The notes: generated by a model from the letters alone, not told the origin. 64,000 nucleotides of DNA from JBQTGK01 sp052400665 (GCA_052400665.1 JBQTGK010000017.1), one strand, 5' to 3'. Shown: positions 54,047 through 63,861, counted from the first letter of the stretch. Translations and numbers: made by a program.

Positions 54047-54125
54047 GGATTCGGACGAAAATACACGCACATTTTGTAATCTGAAACCAGCTCGGATGAA
54101 AATCCGCAGCGATTTGTGTAACACG
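54047..54125. repeat. Imperfect 41-bp direct repeat
   Basis: TCGGACGAAAATACACGC (from 54051) and TCGGATGAAAATCCGCAGC (from 54092) begin two related stretches that continue with ATTTTGTAA and ATTTGTGTAA. This lies between the beta-helix lipoprotein and the convergent rhodanese gene and explains most of that non-coding gap. Confidence 0.4.
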
Positions 54126-54151
54126 TAAAGGCCTTGTACAAAATTACAAGC

Positions 54152-54544
54152 CTATTTCACAACTTTCATTTTTAGCTCTTTCCAGTAATCCAAACCTCCT
54201 TGCAGTGAGTAAGATGTAATCTGATATTTTTTAAACAGCATTTTACCGGCATCAACACTTCTGTTGCCATCTTTGCAGTAGAGCAAATAAATCATTTCTG
54301 TTCCTGTGGTATCGATAATATGGTATAAATTTTCCGATTTTTCGGCTAGTACAGCATAAATAATATGTCCTTTTTTGTAGGCTTTCCTGGTTCTAACATC
54401 AATTACAACAGCCCGTGGATTTGTTTCTGCAATTTTACTAAATTTTTTAGGACTTATTATTTGCACACTATTCTCTTGTGAATACAACAAATTTGTTGAT
54501 GTGAATAAGATAAACAGCAGTAAAAAGTATTTTAAAAATTTCAT
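54152..54544 (-). CDS. Exported rhodanese-like protein
   Basis: A 130-residue single-domain rhodanese from ATG 54544 (a TTG at 54553 adds three residues). The signal peptide is MKFLKYFLLLFILFTSTN, followed by a rhodanese fold with VVIDVRTRKAYKKGHI and the active-site Cys in LLYCKDGNRSVDAGK. It would carry persulfide sulfur in the periplasm. It is monocistronic, located before hemW on the same strand. Confidence 0.88.
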   Translation of the reverse strand: MKFLKYFLLLFILFTSTNLLYSQENSVQIISPKKFSKIAETNPRAVVIDVRTRKAYKKGHIIYAVLAEKSENLYHIIDTTGTEMIYLLYCKDGNRSVDAGKMLFKKYQITSYSLQGGLDYWKELKMKVVK

Positions 54545-54607
54545 AGTAATCAAATTATACAGAGTAAACGTGATAGCTTATGTGCTATTGTATTCCGAAA
54601 ACAGCCT

Positions 54608-55744
54608 TTATTCATCTTCTACATAAAAAAAATCAGACATAATATCGTTTGATACAAATACACCCTTATCGCTTAATATTAGAGAAGAATTTTCTTTGCG
54701 AATATGATTAGATTGAATATATTTTTCAGCCTTCGATAAACAATGCAAGTACAGTTTTTCGCCGAATTGTTCTTTTACACTAGTTAGGTTTAAGCCCCAA
54801 TAAGTGCGAAGCGAAGTTAATATTAAGTCGTTAAATCTATCGTAAATATTCAGTTCTTCTTTTTCAGAAAAACTCTTGCCCTCTTTTATGGCTTTCATGT
54901 ATTTATGATTGTGTGCAATATTCCACTCTCGTTCTTTAAAATTGTAAGAGTGAGCCGAGGGACCAATTCCTAAGTATTCTTTTTGTTGCCAGTAGCTCGA
55001 ATTGTGTCGGGAAATATAATTTTCTTTACAAAAATTAGAAATTTCGTAGTGTTTAAAGCCATTTTTTCGGGCCGAATCAACTAAATACTTGTACTGCTCA
55101 TAACTTTCTTCTTCGTCCATTTCTGTTAACTGACCTTTTTCCAGTTTTTTTGCAAAAACAGTATTAGGATCGTACATTAAATGATAGGATGAAATATGTT
55201 GAATATTTAATTTGTAAACCAAATTCAGATTTTCCTTCCATTTTTTCATTGTTAATCCGGGTACACCGTAAATCTGATCTACCGAAATATTATCGAAACC
55301 ATAATATTGTGCTCTTTTAATTGCTTCGTAGGCTTGTTTTCCAGTGTGTCGGCGGTTCATTAAAATCAAATCTTCATCGTGAAAAGATTGGATTCCAACA
55401 CTTAAGCGATTAACCGAAGTTTCAGATAGCTGTTTAAGGTATTTTACTGATAAATCATCGGGGTTGGCTTCGAGAGTTATTTCAGCGTTAGAATCTATTT
55501 TCCAGTATTTTTGCACTTCATTAATTAATTCCTGTATTTTATCAGGTTGATAAACAGAAGGCGTTCCACCACCAAAATAAATACTGGATAAATGATCTTC
55601 AGAGAGATAGTTTTTTTTTAGTTCCAGCTCTTTCTTGAAACATTCAAGCATATCATTTTTAGCATGTAAGGAAATGCTTTTATGAAAAGCACAATAATGA
55701 CAAAGCTGTTTGCAAAATGGTATATGAAAATAAACTCCAGACAT
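54608..55744 (-). CDS. hemW: Radical SAM protein HemW
   Basis: A 378-residue protein from ATG 55744, at which the family's standard N-terminus MSGVYFHIPFCKQLCHYCAF begins; the upstream ATG adds 14 residues not seen in HemW. CxxxCxxC (CKQLCHYC) binds the 4Fe-4S cluster, FGGGTPSV and EANPDDLS are the family's SAM-binding and later motifs, and YWQQKEYLGIGPSAHSY is the HemW C-terminal signature. HemW is a heme chaperone, not a true coproporphyrinogen oxidase. Confidence 0.94.
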   Translation of the reverse strand: MSGVYFHIPFCKQLCHYCAFHKSISLHAKNDMLECFKKELELKKNYLSEDHLSSIYFGGGTPSVYQPDKIQELINEVQKYWKIDSNAEITLEANPDDLSVKYLKQLSETSVNRLSVGIQSFHDEDLILMNRRHTGKQAYEAIKRAQYYGFDNISVDQIYGVPGLTMKKWKENLNLVYKLNIQHISSYHLMYDPNTVFAKKLEKGQLTEMDEEESYEQYKYLVDSARKNGFKHYEISNFCKENYISRHNSSYWQQKEYLGIGPSAHSYNFKEREWNIAHNHKYMKAIKEGKSFSEKEELNIYDRFNDLILTSLRTYWGLNLTSVKEQFGEKLYLHCLSKAEKYIQSNHIRKENSSLILSDKGVFVSNDIMSDFFYVEDE

Positions 55745-55959
55745 AACTTTTTTTTGCAAGGTAAAAGCATTTCTTTTATTTTCCATATATCATTGCTTAT
55801 TGTAGTGATTTTTTAGATGATAAACAGTTTTTTTATTGGTAAAGTATTCCTCAAAATTAAAAAGGAATAATTTTTGTCAGGCGGGTTTGAATAGCACTTC
55901 TTGTATGTTCACAAGAGTTTGCGTACCTTGCTTCATCATTAAAAAAGGATAGATTTAGT

Positions 55960-57414
55960 ATGTTAAAGCAAAGTTTACAGCAGAAATTATTGCAAAAATT
56001 ATCGCCTCAGCAAATTCAGGTGATAAAGTTGTTGGAACTCCCTACTTTACAATTAGAGGAACGTATAAAAAAGGAGTTGGAAGAAAATCCTGTTTTGGAA
56101 GAAGGAGGTAAGGAAGAAGAATATCAGGAAAGTGCTCAAACAGAAGATGCTGCAGAAAATGATGCAGATAGAGACGAGTTTACTTTAGAAGATTATATGA
56201 ATGATGAAGATACTCCTTCCTATAAATTATCTGCTCAAAATTATTCTAAAGATGATAAGCATGAGGAGATTCCTTTTTCGGGAGGAACTACATTCCATGA
56301 ACTTTTAATTTCTCAACTAGGACTTAGAATTTTAACACCCGAGAAAGCTGCTTTAACCGAATATTTAATTGGTAATATCGACGAAGATGGTTATTTAAGA
56401 AGAGATATTGATAATATTGTTGATGATTTGGCTTTTTCGACTGGAGTAGAAACATCTTTCGAGGAATTGGTTGATTTGTTAAGAGTAATTCAGGATTTTG
56501 ATCCGGCAGGCGTTGGTGCTCGCGATTTACAGGAATGTTTATTGTTACAGATTCAAAGAAAAGGAAAGCATAATCCGGATGTGAAGTTGGCCAAGCTAAT
56601 CCTGAAAAAGCATTTTGAAGAATTTACAAAAAAGCATTACGATAAAATTAAAAAGCGCGTAAATGCGAACGATGAAGATTTTAAATGTGCAATTGATGAG
56701 ATATTAAAACTAAATCCTAAGCCAGGATCGGCTTTTAACAACCCAATGATTAAAGCCTCTCCCACTATTATTCCCGATTTTATTCTCGAAGAAGAAGATG
56801 GTGACCTGCGCTTGAGCTTAAATGCTCGAAATGTTCCAGAGCTTCATGTTAGTAGAACTTATTCTGAAATGTTGCAGGACTATTCTGGTAACAAAAAAAA
56901 TCAGTCGAAAGAAAAGAAAGATGCCGTCATGTTTGTGAAGCAGAAATTAGATTCGGCAAAATGGTTTATCGATGCAATTAAGCAAAGGCAAAATACTTTA
57001 CTTGTTACCATGAATGCCATTATCGATTTTCAGCGCGCTTATTTTATGGAAGGCGATGAAAAGAAACTTAAGCCAATGATTCTGAAAGATATTGCAGATA
57101 TTACCGGTTTAGATATTTCTACTATTTCCCGAGTTTCCAATTCAAAATACATACAAACCCATTTTGGTATTTTTTCGCTTAAATATTTTTTCTCTGAAGG
57201 TATGCAAACTGATACCGGTGAAGAGGTTTCGACTCGGGAAATAAAAAAAATACTGCAAGAATGTGTCGATAACGAAGACAAGAAAAAACCATTAACCGAC
57301 GATAAACTGGCTGCAATTTTAAAAGAAAAATCGTATCAAATTGCCAGAAGAACAGTTGCTAAATATCGCGAACAGTTGAATATTCCTGTTGCTCGATTAA
57401 GAAAAGAACTGTAA
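55960..57414 (+). CDS. rpoN: RNA polymerase sigma-54 factor
   Basis: A 484-residue sigma-54. The Gln-rich activator-binding region I (LKQSLQQKLLQKLSPQQIQV), an acidic region II, the core-binding domain, the HTH region (LKDIADITGLDISTISRVSN) and the RpoN box ARRTVAKYREQLNIP are all intact. It requires AAA+ enhancer-binding proteins, none of which is in this window. Promoters with GG-N10-GC would be its targets. Confidence 0.97.
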   Translation: MLKQSLQQKLLQKLSPQQIQVIKLLELPTLQLEERIKKELEENPVLEEGGKEEEYQESAQTEDAAENDADRDEFTLEDYMNDEDTPSYKLSAQNYSKDDKHEEIPFSGGTTFHELLISQLGLRILTPEKAALTEYLIGNIDEDGYLRRDIDNIVDDLAFSTGVETSFEELVDLLRVIQDFDPAGVGARDLQECLLLQIQRKGKHNPDVKLAKLILKKHFEEFTKKHYDKIKKRVNANDEDFKCAIDEILKLNPKPGSAFNNPMIKASPTIIPDFILEEEDGDLRLSLNARNVPELHVSRTYSEMLQDYSGNKKNQSKEKKDAVMFVKQKLDSAKWFIDAIKQRQNTLLVTMNAIIDFQRAYFMEGDEKKLKPMILKDIADITGLDISTISRVSNSKYIQTHFGIFSLKYFFSEGMQTDTGEEVSTREIKKILQECVDNEDKKKPLTDDKLAAILKEKSYQIARRTVAKYREQLNIPVARLRKEL

Positions 57415-57551
57415 GTTAATTATGGTGAAAGTTTTAAGTAAAAAGTATAATTATAGTCTAATTGGTATTTAAAGCTGCAAAGAAGTTTATCTTTGCGCTT
57501 TCTTTTTTGCAAAAAGTTTTGATACTAACAATTCAATACCAGAATCTAAAA

Positions 57552-58154
57552 ATGAATTTTTCAAGAATAATTTCAGGAGTGGCTCACCCAATGTTAATGC
57601 CTCTTTATTCAATCTTTGTAGTGTTTCATTCGGGTACTTATCTGGATTTTACTCCTCCGCAGTTAATTCGGGTAATCTATATAATTGTTGGTATTTCAAC
57701 AGTATTATTACCAGTAAGCATTTTGCCAATGCTTAAATCTCAAAATTTAGTATCTGATTATGGATTAGAAAAAAGAAAAGAGAGATTTGTGCCTTTGGTG
57801 TTAACAATAGTTTTTTATGCTTTGGGATTTTATTTACTAATGAAGTTTCCAATCACAAGAATAGTAGCTCATCTTCAATTAGCAGCAATAATTTCAATTG
57901 CCATGATAGCACTTATATCAACTAAATGGAAAGTGAGTATTCACATGACCGGAATAGGTGGCTTTGTGGGAATGATTATAGGAATTAGTGTTTTACTATC
58001 TAGCTCCTTACGAATATTCTTTATTGTTGGAATTGTAATGGCTGGACTTCTTGCTTATTCGCGTTTAAAATTAAACCTGCACACTCCTTTTCAGGTATAT
58101 GCAGGCTTTATATTAGGTTTTCTAATTGTATTTTCCAGCTTAATGCTGCTTTAG
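57552..58154 (+). CDS. PAP2-like membrane protein
   Basis: A 200-residue polytopic protein from ATG 57552; the frame also extends upstream to a TTG at 57462. Six membrane segments are seen. The C-terminal pair of conserved sites resembles PAP2 phosphatases: WKVSIHMTG (SxH) and AYSRLKLNLHTPFQVYAG (SRx5Hx4), although the final D of the motif is replaced by Tyr-Ala-Gly. It could act on a lipid phosphate such as undecaprenyl or phosphatidylglycerol phosphate. Confidence 0.75.
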   Translation: MNFSRIISGVAHPMLMPLYSIFVVFHSGTYLDFTPPQLIRVIYIIVGISTVLLPVSILPMLKSQNLVSDYGLEKRKERFVPLVLTIVFYALGFYLLMKFPITRIVAHLQLAAIISIAMIALISTKWKVSIHMTGIGGFVGMIIGISVLLSSSLRIFFIVGIVMAGLLAYSRLKLNLHTPFQVYAGFILGFLIVFSSLMLL

Positions 58155-58156
58155 CT

Positions 58157-58576
58157 CTATTGTTTAAGTAGCCATAAATCAGGTTTCTTATTTAGTTTTC
58201 GTAATCGGTATAGTTCTTTTAATGCCGATTTTTTAGTGTTAAACGATTGTAGTATAACACGATATTTTCCGTTTTTTTCCAAAACAATAGAAGGATATCC
58301 TTTCTGATATAGTCTACTTTTAAAGGCAGTAGCTTGCTTTTTATTAGTGTAACTGGCAGCTACGATATGATAATTAAAAGTATCTCTGTTTTTAGCAATT
58401 TGAACATCAGTTAAAACAGATTTTGAACTTACAGCAGAAGGCGCCAACTTAGGAACCTGTCTTTTTACGGTTTGTTCAACTATATTCTTTTTGTTTACAG
58501 TAGTTACTGATTTTTTATCATTACATGAAACTAGTAATAATAAAACTGGAATAAGTAAAAAACTAAATCTTGCCAT
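58157..58576 (-). CDS. SPOR-domain lipoprotein
   Basis: A 139-residue lipoprotein (MARFSFLLIPVLLLLVSCND) with a C-terminal SPOR domain (YHIVAASYTNKKQATAFKSR, then VILQSFNTKKSALKELYRLR). SPOR domains bind denuded peptidoglycan at division sites. It lies 8 bp after a similar gene and is cotranscribed with it. Confidence 0.88.
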   Translation of the reverse strand: MARFSFLLIPVLLLLVSCNDKKSVTTVNKKNIVEQTVKRQVPKLAPSAVSSKSVLTDVQIAKNRDTFNYHIVAASYTNKKQATAFKSRLYQKGYPSIVLEKNGKYRVILQSFNTKKSALKELYRLRKLNKKPDLWLLKQ

Positions 58577-58583
58577 ACCTTAA

Positions 58584-59024
58584 TTATCGTTTGATATAAA
58601 GCCAAGTATCTTTGTGTTTTTCTGTAGCACGCACATCTTTTAATTCGCTAAAAGCTAATTTTCTGTCAGAAAAACCTTTGTATGAAACTCTGGTGAATCC
58701 ATTAGGAGCTTTATGCATCTCAGATTTAAAACCTTCGCTTGTTAATTTTTGTTGAAGTCTTACAGCATTCGATCTATTTTCAAAGCTAGCAACAATTAAA
58801 AAATATTTATTAGGAAGCTTTTTTACTACAGGTTTTGTTTTTTTCCTGGCTACAGGTTTTGCTTCTGCTTTCTTTTTTACTGCAGATTTAGTTTTTATCG
58901 AAGGCTTTTTAATTTCCTTGTTTTCGGGATTTTTTGCATTAGTTTTACTGCTGTCCTTGCACGAACTTAGTCCTACAGAAATAATAAGGGCACACAGAAG
59001 AAGAATCTTAGAAATATTGTTCAT
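58584..59024 (-). CDS. SPOR-domain lipoprotein
   Basis: A 146-residue protein with a lipoprotein signal (MNNISKILLLCALIISVGLS, lipobox Cys just after it), a Lys-rich linker (KKAEAKPVARKKTKPVVKKL) and a C-terminal SPOR domain (YFLIVASFENRSNAVRLQQK). First of two SPOR genes in one operon, it probably binds septal peptidoglycan. The linker would contact the anionic cell wall. Confidence 0.88.
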   Translation of the reverse strand: MNNISKILLLCALIISVGLSSCKDSSKTNAKNPENKEIKKPSIKTKSAVKKKAEAKPVARKKTKPVVKKLPNKYFLIVASFENRSNAVRLQQKLTSEGFKSEMHKAPNGFTRVSYKGFSDRKLAFSELKDVRATEKHKDTWLYIKR

Positions 59025-59305
59025 AGCTGATACATTAATATAATATTAACAAATTTACGATTTTATAACTGAATTGAAGAATACTTTGTTTATTTGTTGT
59101 ACAATTAGATAAGTAGTAATAGACTGTACGGAATCATTTAACTGAGCTTTCAATTCTAGTCAGAAAAGTAGTAAATTATAACATAAAAGAATCATTTTAT
59201 TCTAAATAATGTATTATTTTTTTGACAAATAGAAGGTATCCGATGATTCGATGAAGAAAATTAACATCAAATTATATATTATTAACTGATTAAATTAATT
59301 ACAGA

Positions 59306-59689
59306 ATGAAGACAATTGCCTTAGTTGCTCATAATGAAAAGAAAAGTGTAATGTTAGCATGGGTAAAAAGACATTTAGATGAACTTAAAAAACACAAGCT
59401 TATTGGTACTTCAAATACTTCAGAATTATTAAATTCGGTATTAGATTTAGAGGTGGCACCTTTTGGTCATGGACCTAATGGTGGCGATATTTTACTTGCT
59501 GCACAAATATTAGAAGGAAAAGTAGATGAAGTAATATTTTTAATAGATGCAGAAACACCCCATGGTCACGAACACGATATTCAAACTTTAATTAGAACCT
59601 GTGTAATTAATGATGTTCCTATGGCTTTAAATATAGCAACAGCAGATTTTTTAGTTAAATTAAATAAGAACGAACAAGAGAAAAGTTAA
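59306..59689 (+). CDS. mgsA: Methylglyoxal synthase
   Basis: A 127-residue MGS. Phosphate-binding GTSNTSELL, catalytic Asp in FGHGPNGGDILLAAQ and DAETPHGHEHDIQTLIR (the DPxxPHD-type loop) match the family, and AFN-type end NIATADFLV closes it. It diverts dihydroxyacetone phosphate to methylglyoxal; in known enzymes phosphate is an allosteric inhibitor. It lies 87 bp upstream of a phosphate transporter on the same strand. The pairing suggests a link between phosphate supply and the bypass, but no shared operon proof exists. The family signature is slightly diverged (GPNGGD for GPLGGD). Confidence 0.9.
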   Translation: MKTIALVAHNEKKSVMLAWVKRHLDELKKHKLIGTSNTSELLNSVLDLEVAPFGHGPNGGDILLAAQILEGKVDEVIFLIDAETPHGHEHDIQTLIRTCVINDVPMALNIATADFLVKLNKNEQEKS

Positions 59690-59776
59690 CATAGAGTTAA
59701 CACAAACATAATAAATAGGAAACATTTTCTTCTCCATGTCTTAGTATGTTTGCTCTGAATTTACGAACTTAATGAC

Positions 59777-62059
59777 ATGGAGAACTTTTACTTACTAATT
59801 GTGGTAGTGTTATTTGCACTAGCCATAAGTGATCTTATTGTTGGCGTTAGTAACGACGCCGTAAACTTCCTAAACTCTGCTTTTGGCTCCAAGGCGGCTC
59901 CCCGTTGGGCAATCATGATAATAGCCAGTCTTGGAATTTTAGTTGGAGCAACTTTTTCGAGTGGAATGATGGAAGTTGCGCGTAAAGGAATTTTTCACCC
60001 CGATCAATTTTACTTTGCGGAGATCATGATCATCTTTATCGCGGTAATGTTAACAGATATTATTCTGTTAGATTTCTACAATACCGTTGGTTTACCAACT
60101 TCTACAACTGTATCGATAGTATTCGAGTTGCTTGGTGCTGCCGTGGCTGTTGCGGTTGTAAAAATTATGAATTCTTCCGATGAGACATTGCTCGATTTGG
60201 GGAATTACATTAATTCTGCGAAAGCTCTGGCAATTATAACGGGTATTCTGCTTAGTGTTGTTATTGCATTTCTTTCGGGTGCTATTGTTCAATGGGTAAC
60301 ACGTCTTATTTTTACCTATCGTTACGAAAAAACCTTTACGTATTTTGGAGCCATTTTTGGTGGTTTGGCAATTACAGCAATTACTTACTTTATTTTAATT
60401 AAAGGAGCAAAGGGATCTTCGTTTATAACTAAAGACACTTTAGCATGGATTAAAGCCAATACTTTTTTAATTATTGCAGTTTGTTTTATTGTTTGGACTG
60501 TGATTCTACAATTATTGGTTTGGATTGTACGTTTAAATATCCTTAAAGTAATTGTATTGGTTGGGACTTTTGCTTTAGCAATGGCCTTTGCTGGTAACGA
60601 CCTTGTAAACTTTATTGGGGTTCCTTTAGCTGGTTTCAAGTCTTTTCAGGCATTTGTAGCCAATCCGGGAACCGATCCTTATGGCATGACTATGGGTATT
60701 TTGGCAGGTAAGGTACAAACCGAAACCTATTTGTTAATTATTGCTGGTATTATAATGACTGTTACCCTTTGGTTATCTAAAAAAGCAAGAACGGTTACCG
60801 AAACAGAAATTGGATTAAGTAGTCAGAACGAAGGAGATGAGAAATTTGGGTCTTCATTCTTTGCTCGATTACTGGTGCGACGTTCTTTATCTGCCAATAG
60901 TAATTTTAAAAGAATTATGCCTGCAGTAATTCATGGTGGTATTCAAAAGCGATTCGATAAACCAGAACCTTTAAAAGGAATTGAAGCCAAAGATATGCCA
61001 GCATTCGATATGATTCGTGCTTCGGTTAATCTTACCGTTGCCAGTATCTTAATTGCTATTGGAACATCCCTTAAATTGCCACTTTCAACTACTTATGTAA
61101 CTTTTATGGTTGCAATGGGTACTTCTTTGTCCGATAGAGCCTGGGGTAGAGATTCGGCCGTTTATCGTATAACTGGTGTAATTACAGTAATTGGAGGTTG
61201 GTTTTTTACTGCTTTTATTGCATTTACAGCGGCATTTATATTTGCCAACTTAATTAATTGGTTGGGTGGATTTGCAATTTTTGGTTTGCTTACTATAGCT
61301 GTTGTTTTTGTTGTACGTTCTCATATCTTCCATAAAAGAAAGTCTAAATCGAAGCAAAAAGAGGATATCACAGAAGAAGATGATACAATTATTATAAAAG
61401 GCGGAGTTACCGAACAATTGACTTTTGCAGTCTTAGGAATTACAGCTAAAATTCCAAATTTATATAGCAAGATTATTAATGGCTTAGCTTTCGAAGAGCG
61501 GGCGAAATTAAAAGAATGCAATAAGAAAATTGAAAAACTCGATCATGAAGCAAAATCGATTAAAGATCAGATTCCTGTAATGATGAAGAAACTTGCTGAT
61601 GATAGCGTATCAACTGGTCCTTTCTACGTTCAGCTGGTCGATTATCTTCGCGAAATGGCACACTCAATTAGTTATATTGCAGGTCCGGCTTTCGATTATG
61701 TCGATAACAATCATAAAACATTAATTAAGGAACAGGTTAATGAATTAAATACTATTCAGACTAAACTGGATGATTTTTTTAGAACCATTAACCGTTTATT
61801 AAAAGATAATAATTATGACATTGCCGAAATTGAGAAAGCTTTTGCAAAGCAAAAAACTCTGTTAACATCTATTCGAAAATTTAGAAAAGAGCAAATTAAA
61901 AGAATTAAAGCAGAAAAAGTTGGAACCCGAAATTCGGTTCTTTATTTAGGTTTACTAAACGAAACTAAAAATTTAACTTTACATGCTGGTAATCTGTTAA
62001 AAGCGTCGCGCGATTTTACCGGATCAGATGGTAATGATGAAGATGAGTTGGAGGATTAA
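59777..62059 (+). CDS. PiT-type phosphate transporter with C-terminal PhoU-like domain
   Basis: A 760-residue protein with two halves of a PiT permease (residues about 5-510): the signature GVSNDAVNFLNSAFGS in the first half and FAGNDLVNFIGVPLAG later, with about ten membrane segments. The last 220 residues form a soluble helical domain of the PhoU type (VPVMMKKLADDS- and EHDH-like helices from ECNKKIEKLDHEAKSIKDQI). Phosphate enters by symport with protons or sodium, and the PhoU-like part may regulate it. It is preceded by mgsA and closed by a hairpin. Confidence 0.92.
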   Translation: MENFYLLIVVVLFALAISDLIVGVSNDAVNFLNSAFGSKAAPRWAIMIIASLGILVGATFSSGMMEVARKGIFHPDQFYFAEIMIIFIAVMLTDIILLDFYNTVGLPTSTTVSIVFELLGAAVAVAVVKIMNSSDETLLDLGNYINSAKALAIITGILLSVVIAFLSGAIVQWVTRLIFTYRYEKTFTYFGAIFGGLAITAITYFILIKGAKGSSFITKDTLAWIKANTFLIIAVCFIVWTVILQLLVWIVRLNILKVIVLVGTFALAMAFAGNDLVNFIGVPLAGFKSFQAFVANPGTDPYGMTMGILAGKVQTETYLLIIAGIIMTVTLWLSKKARTVTETEIGLSSQNEGDEKFGSSFFARLLVRRSLSANSNFKRIMPAVIHGGIQKRFDKPEPLKGIEAKDMPAFDMIRASVNLTVASILIAIGTSLKLPLSTTYVTFMVAMGTSLSDRAWGRDSAVYRITGVITVIGGWFFTAFIAFTAAFIFANLINWLGGFAIFGLLTIAVVFVVRSHIFHKRKSKSKQKEDITEEDDTIIIKGGVTEQLTFAVLGITAKIPNLYSKIINGLAFEERAKLKECNKKIEKLDHEAKSIKDQIPVMMKKLADDSVSTGPFYVQLVDYLREMAHSISYIAGPAFDYVDNNHKTLIKEQVNELNTIQTKLDDFFRTINRLLKDNNYDIAEIEKAFAKQKTLLTSIRKFRKEQIKRIKAEKVGTRNSVLYLGLLNETKNLTLHAGNLLKASRDFTGSDGNDEDELED

Positions 62060-62093
62060 ATTTCTTAAATTTAATATTATAGATATAATAATG

Positions 62094-62120
62094 AAGCCGG
62101 AATTTTTATGATTCCGGCTT
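62094..62120. terminator. Bidirectional terminator after PiT gene and sirtuin gene
   Basis: AAGCCGGAAT (62094-62103) and ATTCCGGCTT (62111-62120) form a perfect 10-bp stem. T runs follow on both sides, serving the transporter (+) and the sirtuin (-). Confidence 0.85.
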
Positions 62121-62815
62121 TATTTTTTGCTGCTTAGATGTAAAATATCATATAGTTTGCTCATTCCGGCACAGGCTTTTTCTTTAATAAAAGTAATATC
62201 TCTGTCCGACTTTAGAAGTGGTTGATTAGGATCGATAACATATATTGGTACATTATCGGCTACAAAGTCGATTAAGCCAGCAGCAGGATATACATTCATT
62301 GAGGTGCCTATTATAAGGAATAGATCTGCTTGTTTTACAATTTTGGCTGCTTCAGATATTGTCGGAACATTTTCTCCGAACCAAACAATATGCGGACGAA
62401 GAGGAGAGCCTTTCTCGCATTTATCGTTTAAACTTAATTCCCATTTATTTAAATCATAAACCAGATTCGAGTCAACACTACTTCTGGCTTTTTTTAATTC
62501 CCCATGTAAATGCAGTACCTTTGAACTCCCAGCTCGTTCATGTAAATCATCAACATTTTGGGTTACAATATCAACATCGAAATATTTTTCTAAATCATAA
62601 ATATGATCATGAGCACTATTAGGTTTACATTTAAATAGTTGCCTGCGCCGTTCGTTATAAAACTGATGTACCAAATTAGGATTTTTTGCCCAGGCTTCAG
62701 GACTTGCAACTTCCATAACATCGTACTTGTTCCATAAGCCTCCCATATCACGAAAAGTTTTTATCCCACTTTCGGCACTAATACCTGCCCCACTTAATAC
62801 AACTAATTTTTTCAT
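62120..62815 (-). CDS. Sirtuin-type NAD-dependent protein deacylase without zinc cysteines
   Basis: A 231-residue SIR2-family enzyme. VVLSGAGISAESGIKTFRD binds NAD, the TQNVDDLHERAG motif and His in LHLHGELK complete the active site, and Tyr-x-x-Arg in QFYNERRRQL is the signature of class III enzymes that remove succinyl or malonyl groups. The usual four zinc Cys between HGE and the FGE motif are missing: only one Cys (NDKCEKG) is seen. Many Bacteroidota sirtuins share this zinc-free form. It probably removes acyl groups from lysines. It lies 7 bp after a hypothetical gene and may be cotranscribed. Confidence 0.88.
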   Translation of the reverse strand: MKKLVVLSGAGISAESGIKTFRDMGGLWNKYDVMEVASPEAWAKNPNLVHQFYNERRRQLFKCKPNSAHDHIYDLEKYFDVDIVTQNVDDLHERAGSSKVLHLHGELKKARSSVDSNLVYDLNKWELSLNDKCEKGSPLRPHIVWFGENVPTISEAAKIVKQADLFLIIGTSMNVYPAAGLIDFVADNVPIYVIDPNQPLLKSDRDITFIKEKACAGMSKLYDILHLSSKK

Positions 62816-62822
62816 ATTACTC

Positions 62823-63668
62823 TTAATTTAATAGCTTCTTAAAATCTCTTACTAAAAAACTATCGGTTTGCTTCTTTTTCACCATGTGATAGTCAAAATA
62901 ATAAATTTTTGCATCGTCGGCACCAATAATAATTTTAAAACATCTGGCCTTATGCGCAGTTTTTCCAGGACCCACTTTGTGAAGAAAAACTACATTCTTA
63001 TTTTGTTGATTTATAGCTTGTTCTATTTCTTCGATACTCACAATTTTAACTCTTCCAGAATATAATTTTTTAATTTTAGACATCGATTTTGTGTTTGGTG
63101 GTAAATCTTCCTGAGTAATATAGAGTGTTTTATTTTTTATTTGGGCCGTATTTTTATTGTAATACTTTAAAACATTATCAGAAATAATAGTCGGATTTTT
63201 TGTCACCAGCGATACATGGTTTTGAATAAAACGAACAATAGATTCCAATTTATATAAATAATCAGATTCATCAGCATTTAAATAAGACATAGGAACTGAA
63301 CATAGATCAGTCATATTAGTTATGTCTTTAGCTGTTCCTCCAAGTAGCAGACTTAGGAATTTATATTCTGCATTTGTTTTATCCTTATTAAAAGTAACTG
63401 TACTGGTAACTAAAAATGAGTAATTCGAGTTTGGTTTTTTTTGTTTAAACTCTTCGTTCGATATAAAATCGAATTCAGAAAGTGTCCAATTTTGTTTTAC
63501 AGCATTTTTAATTTTATCGTTGTAATCCGAAAAAGGAGAATTTTCTAATACGACTAAAGTTTTTGTTTTGTAAACTCTACTATAATCCGATTTTGTAGGA
63601 AGCGATTCTTGCGAAAAAACATTAAATCCGAGAATAATCAGTAAGATCAATATTCCTGTTTTGTACAT
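62823..63668 (-). CDS. Exported protein of unknown function
   Basis: A 281-residue protein with a signal peptide (MYKTGILILLIILGFNVFSQ). The body shows mixed alpha/beta character, with KTLVVLENSPFSDYNDK near the start and KIIIGADDAKIYYFDYHM near the end. No family is recognised. It precedes the sirtuin on the same strand with 7 bp between, so the two may share a transcript. Confidence 0.65.
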   Translation of the reverse strand: MYKTGILILLIILGFNVFSQESLPTKSDYSRVYKTKTLVVLENSPFSDYNDKIKNAVKQNWTLSEFDFISNEEFKQKKPNSNYSFLVTSTVTFNKDKTNAEYKFLSLLLGGTAKDITNMTDLCSVPMSYLNADESDYLYKLESIVRFIQNHVSLVTKNPTIISDNVLKYYNKNTAQIKNKTLYITQEDLPPNTKSMSKIKKLYSGRVKIVSIEEIEQAINQQNKNVVFLHKVGPGKTAHKARCFKIIIGADDAKIYYFDYHMVKKKQTDSFLVRDFKKLLN

Positions 63669-63861
63669 TTGTATCTGGTGTTTTTAGGATTAATATTAAT
63701 TGTTTGTCTTACAACAAGAACATAAAAATAAAATTACTTATTTAATTATGTAATTCAAATTTATACTATAAACCTTATTTACACATATTCTATTGTGTGC
63801 AGTACATTATTTTCTGTTTTTTGTGAATTGTTGAAAAGTTGAAAATTTAAATCTTCTATTC

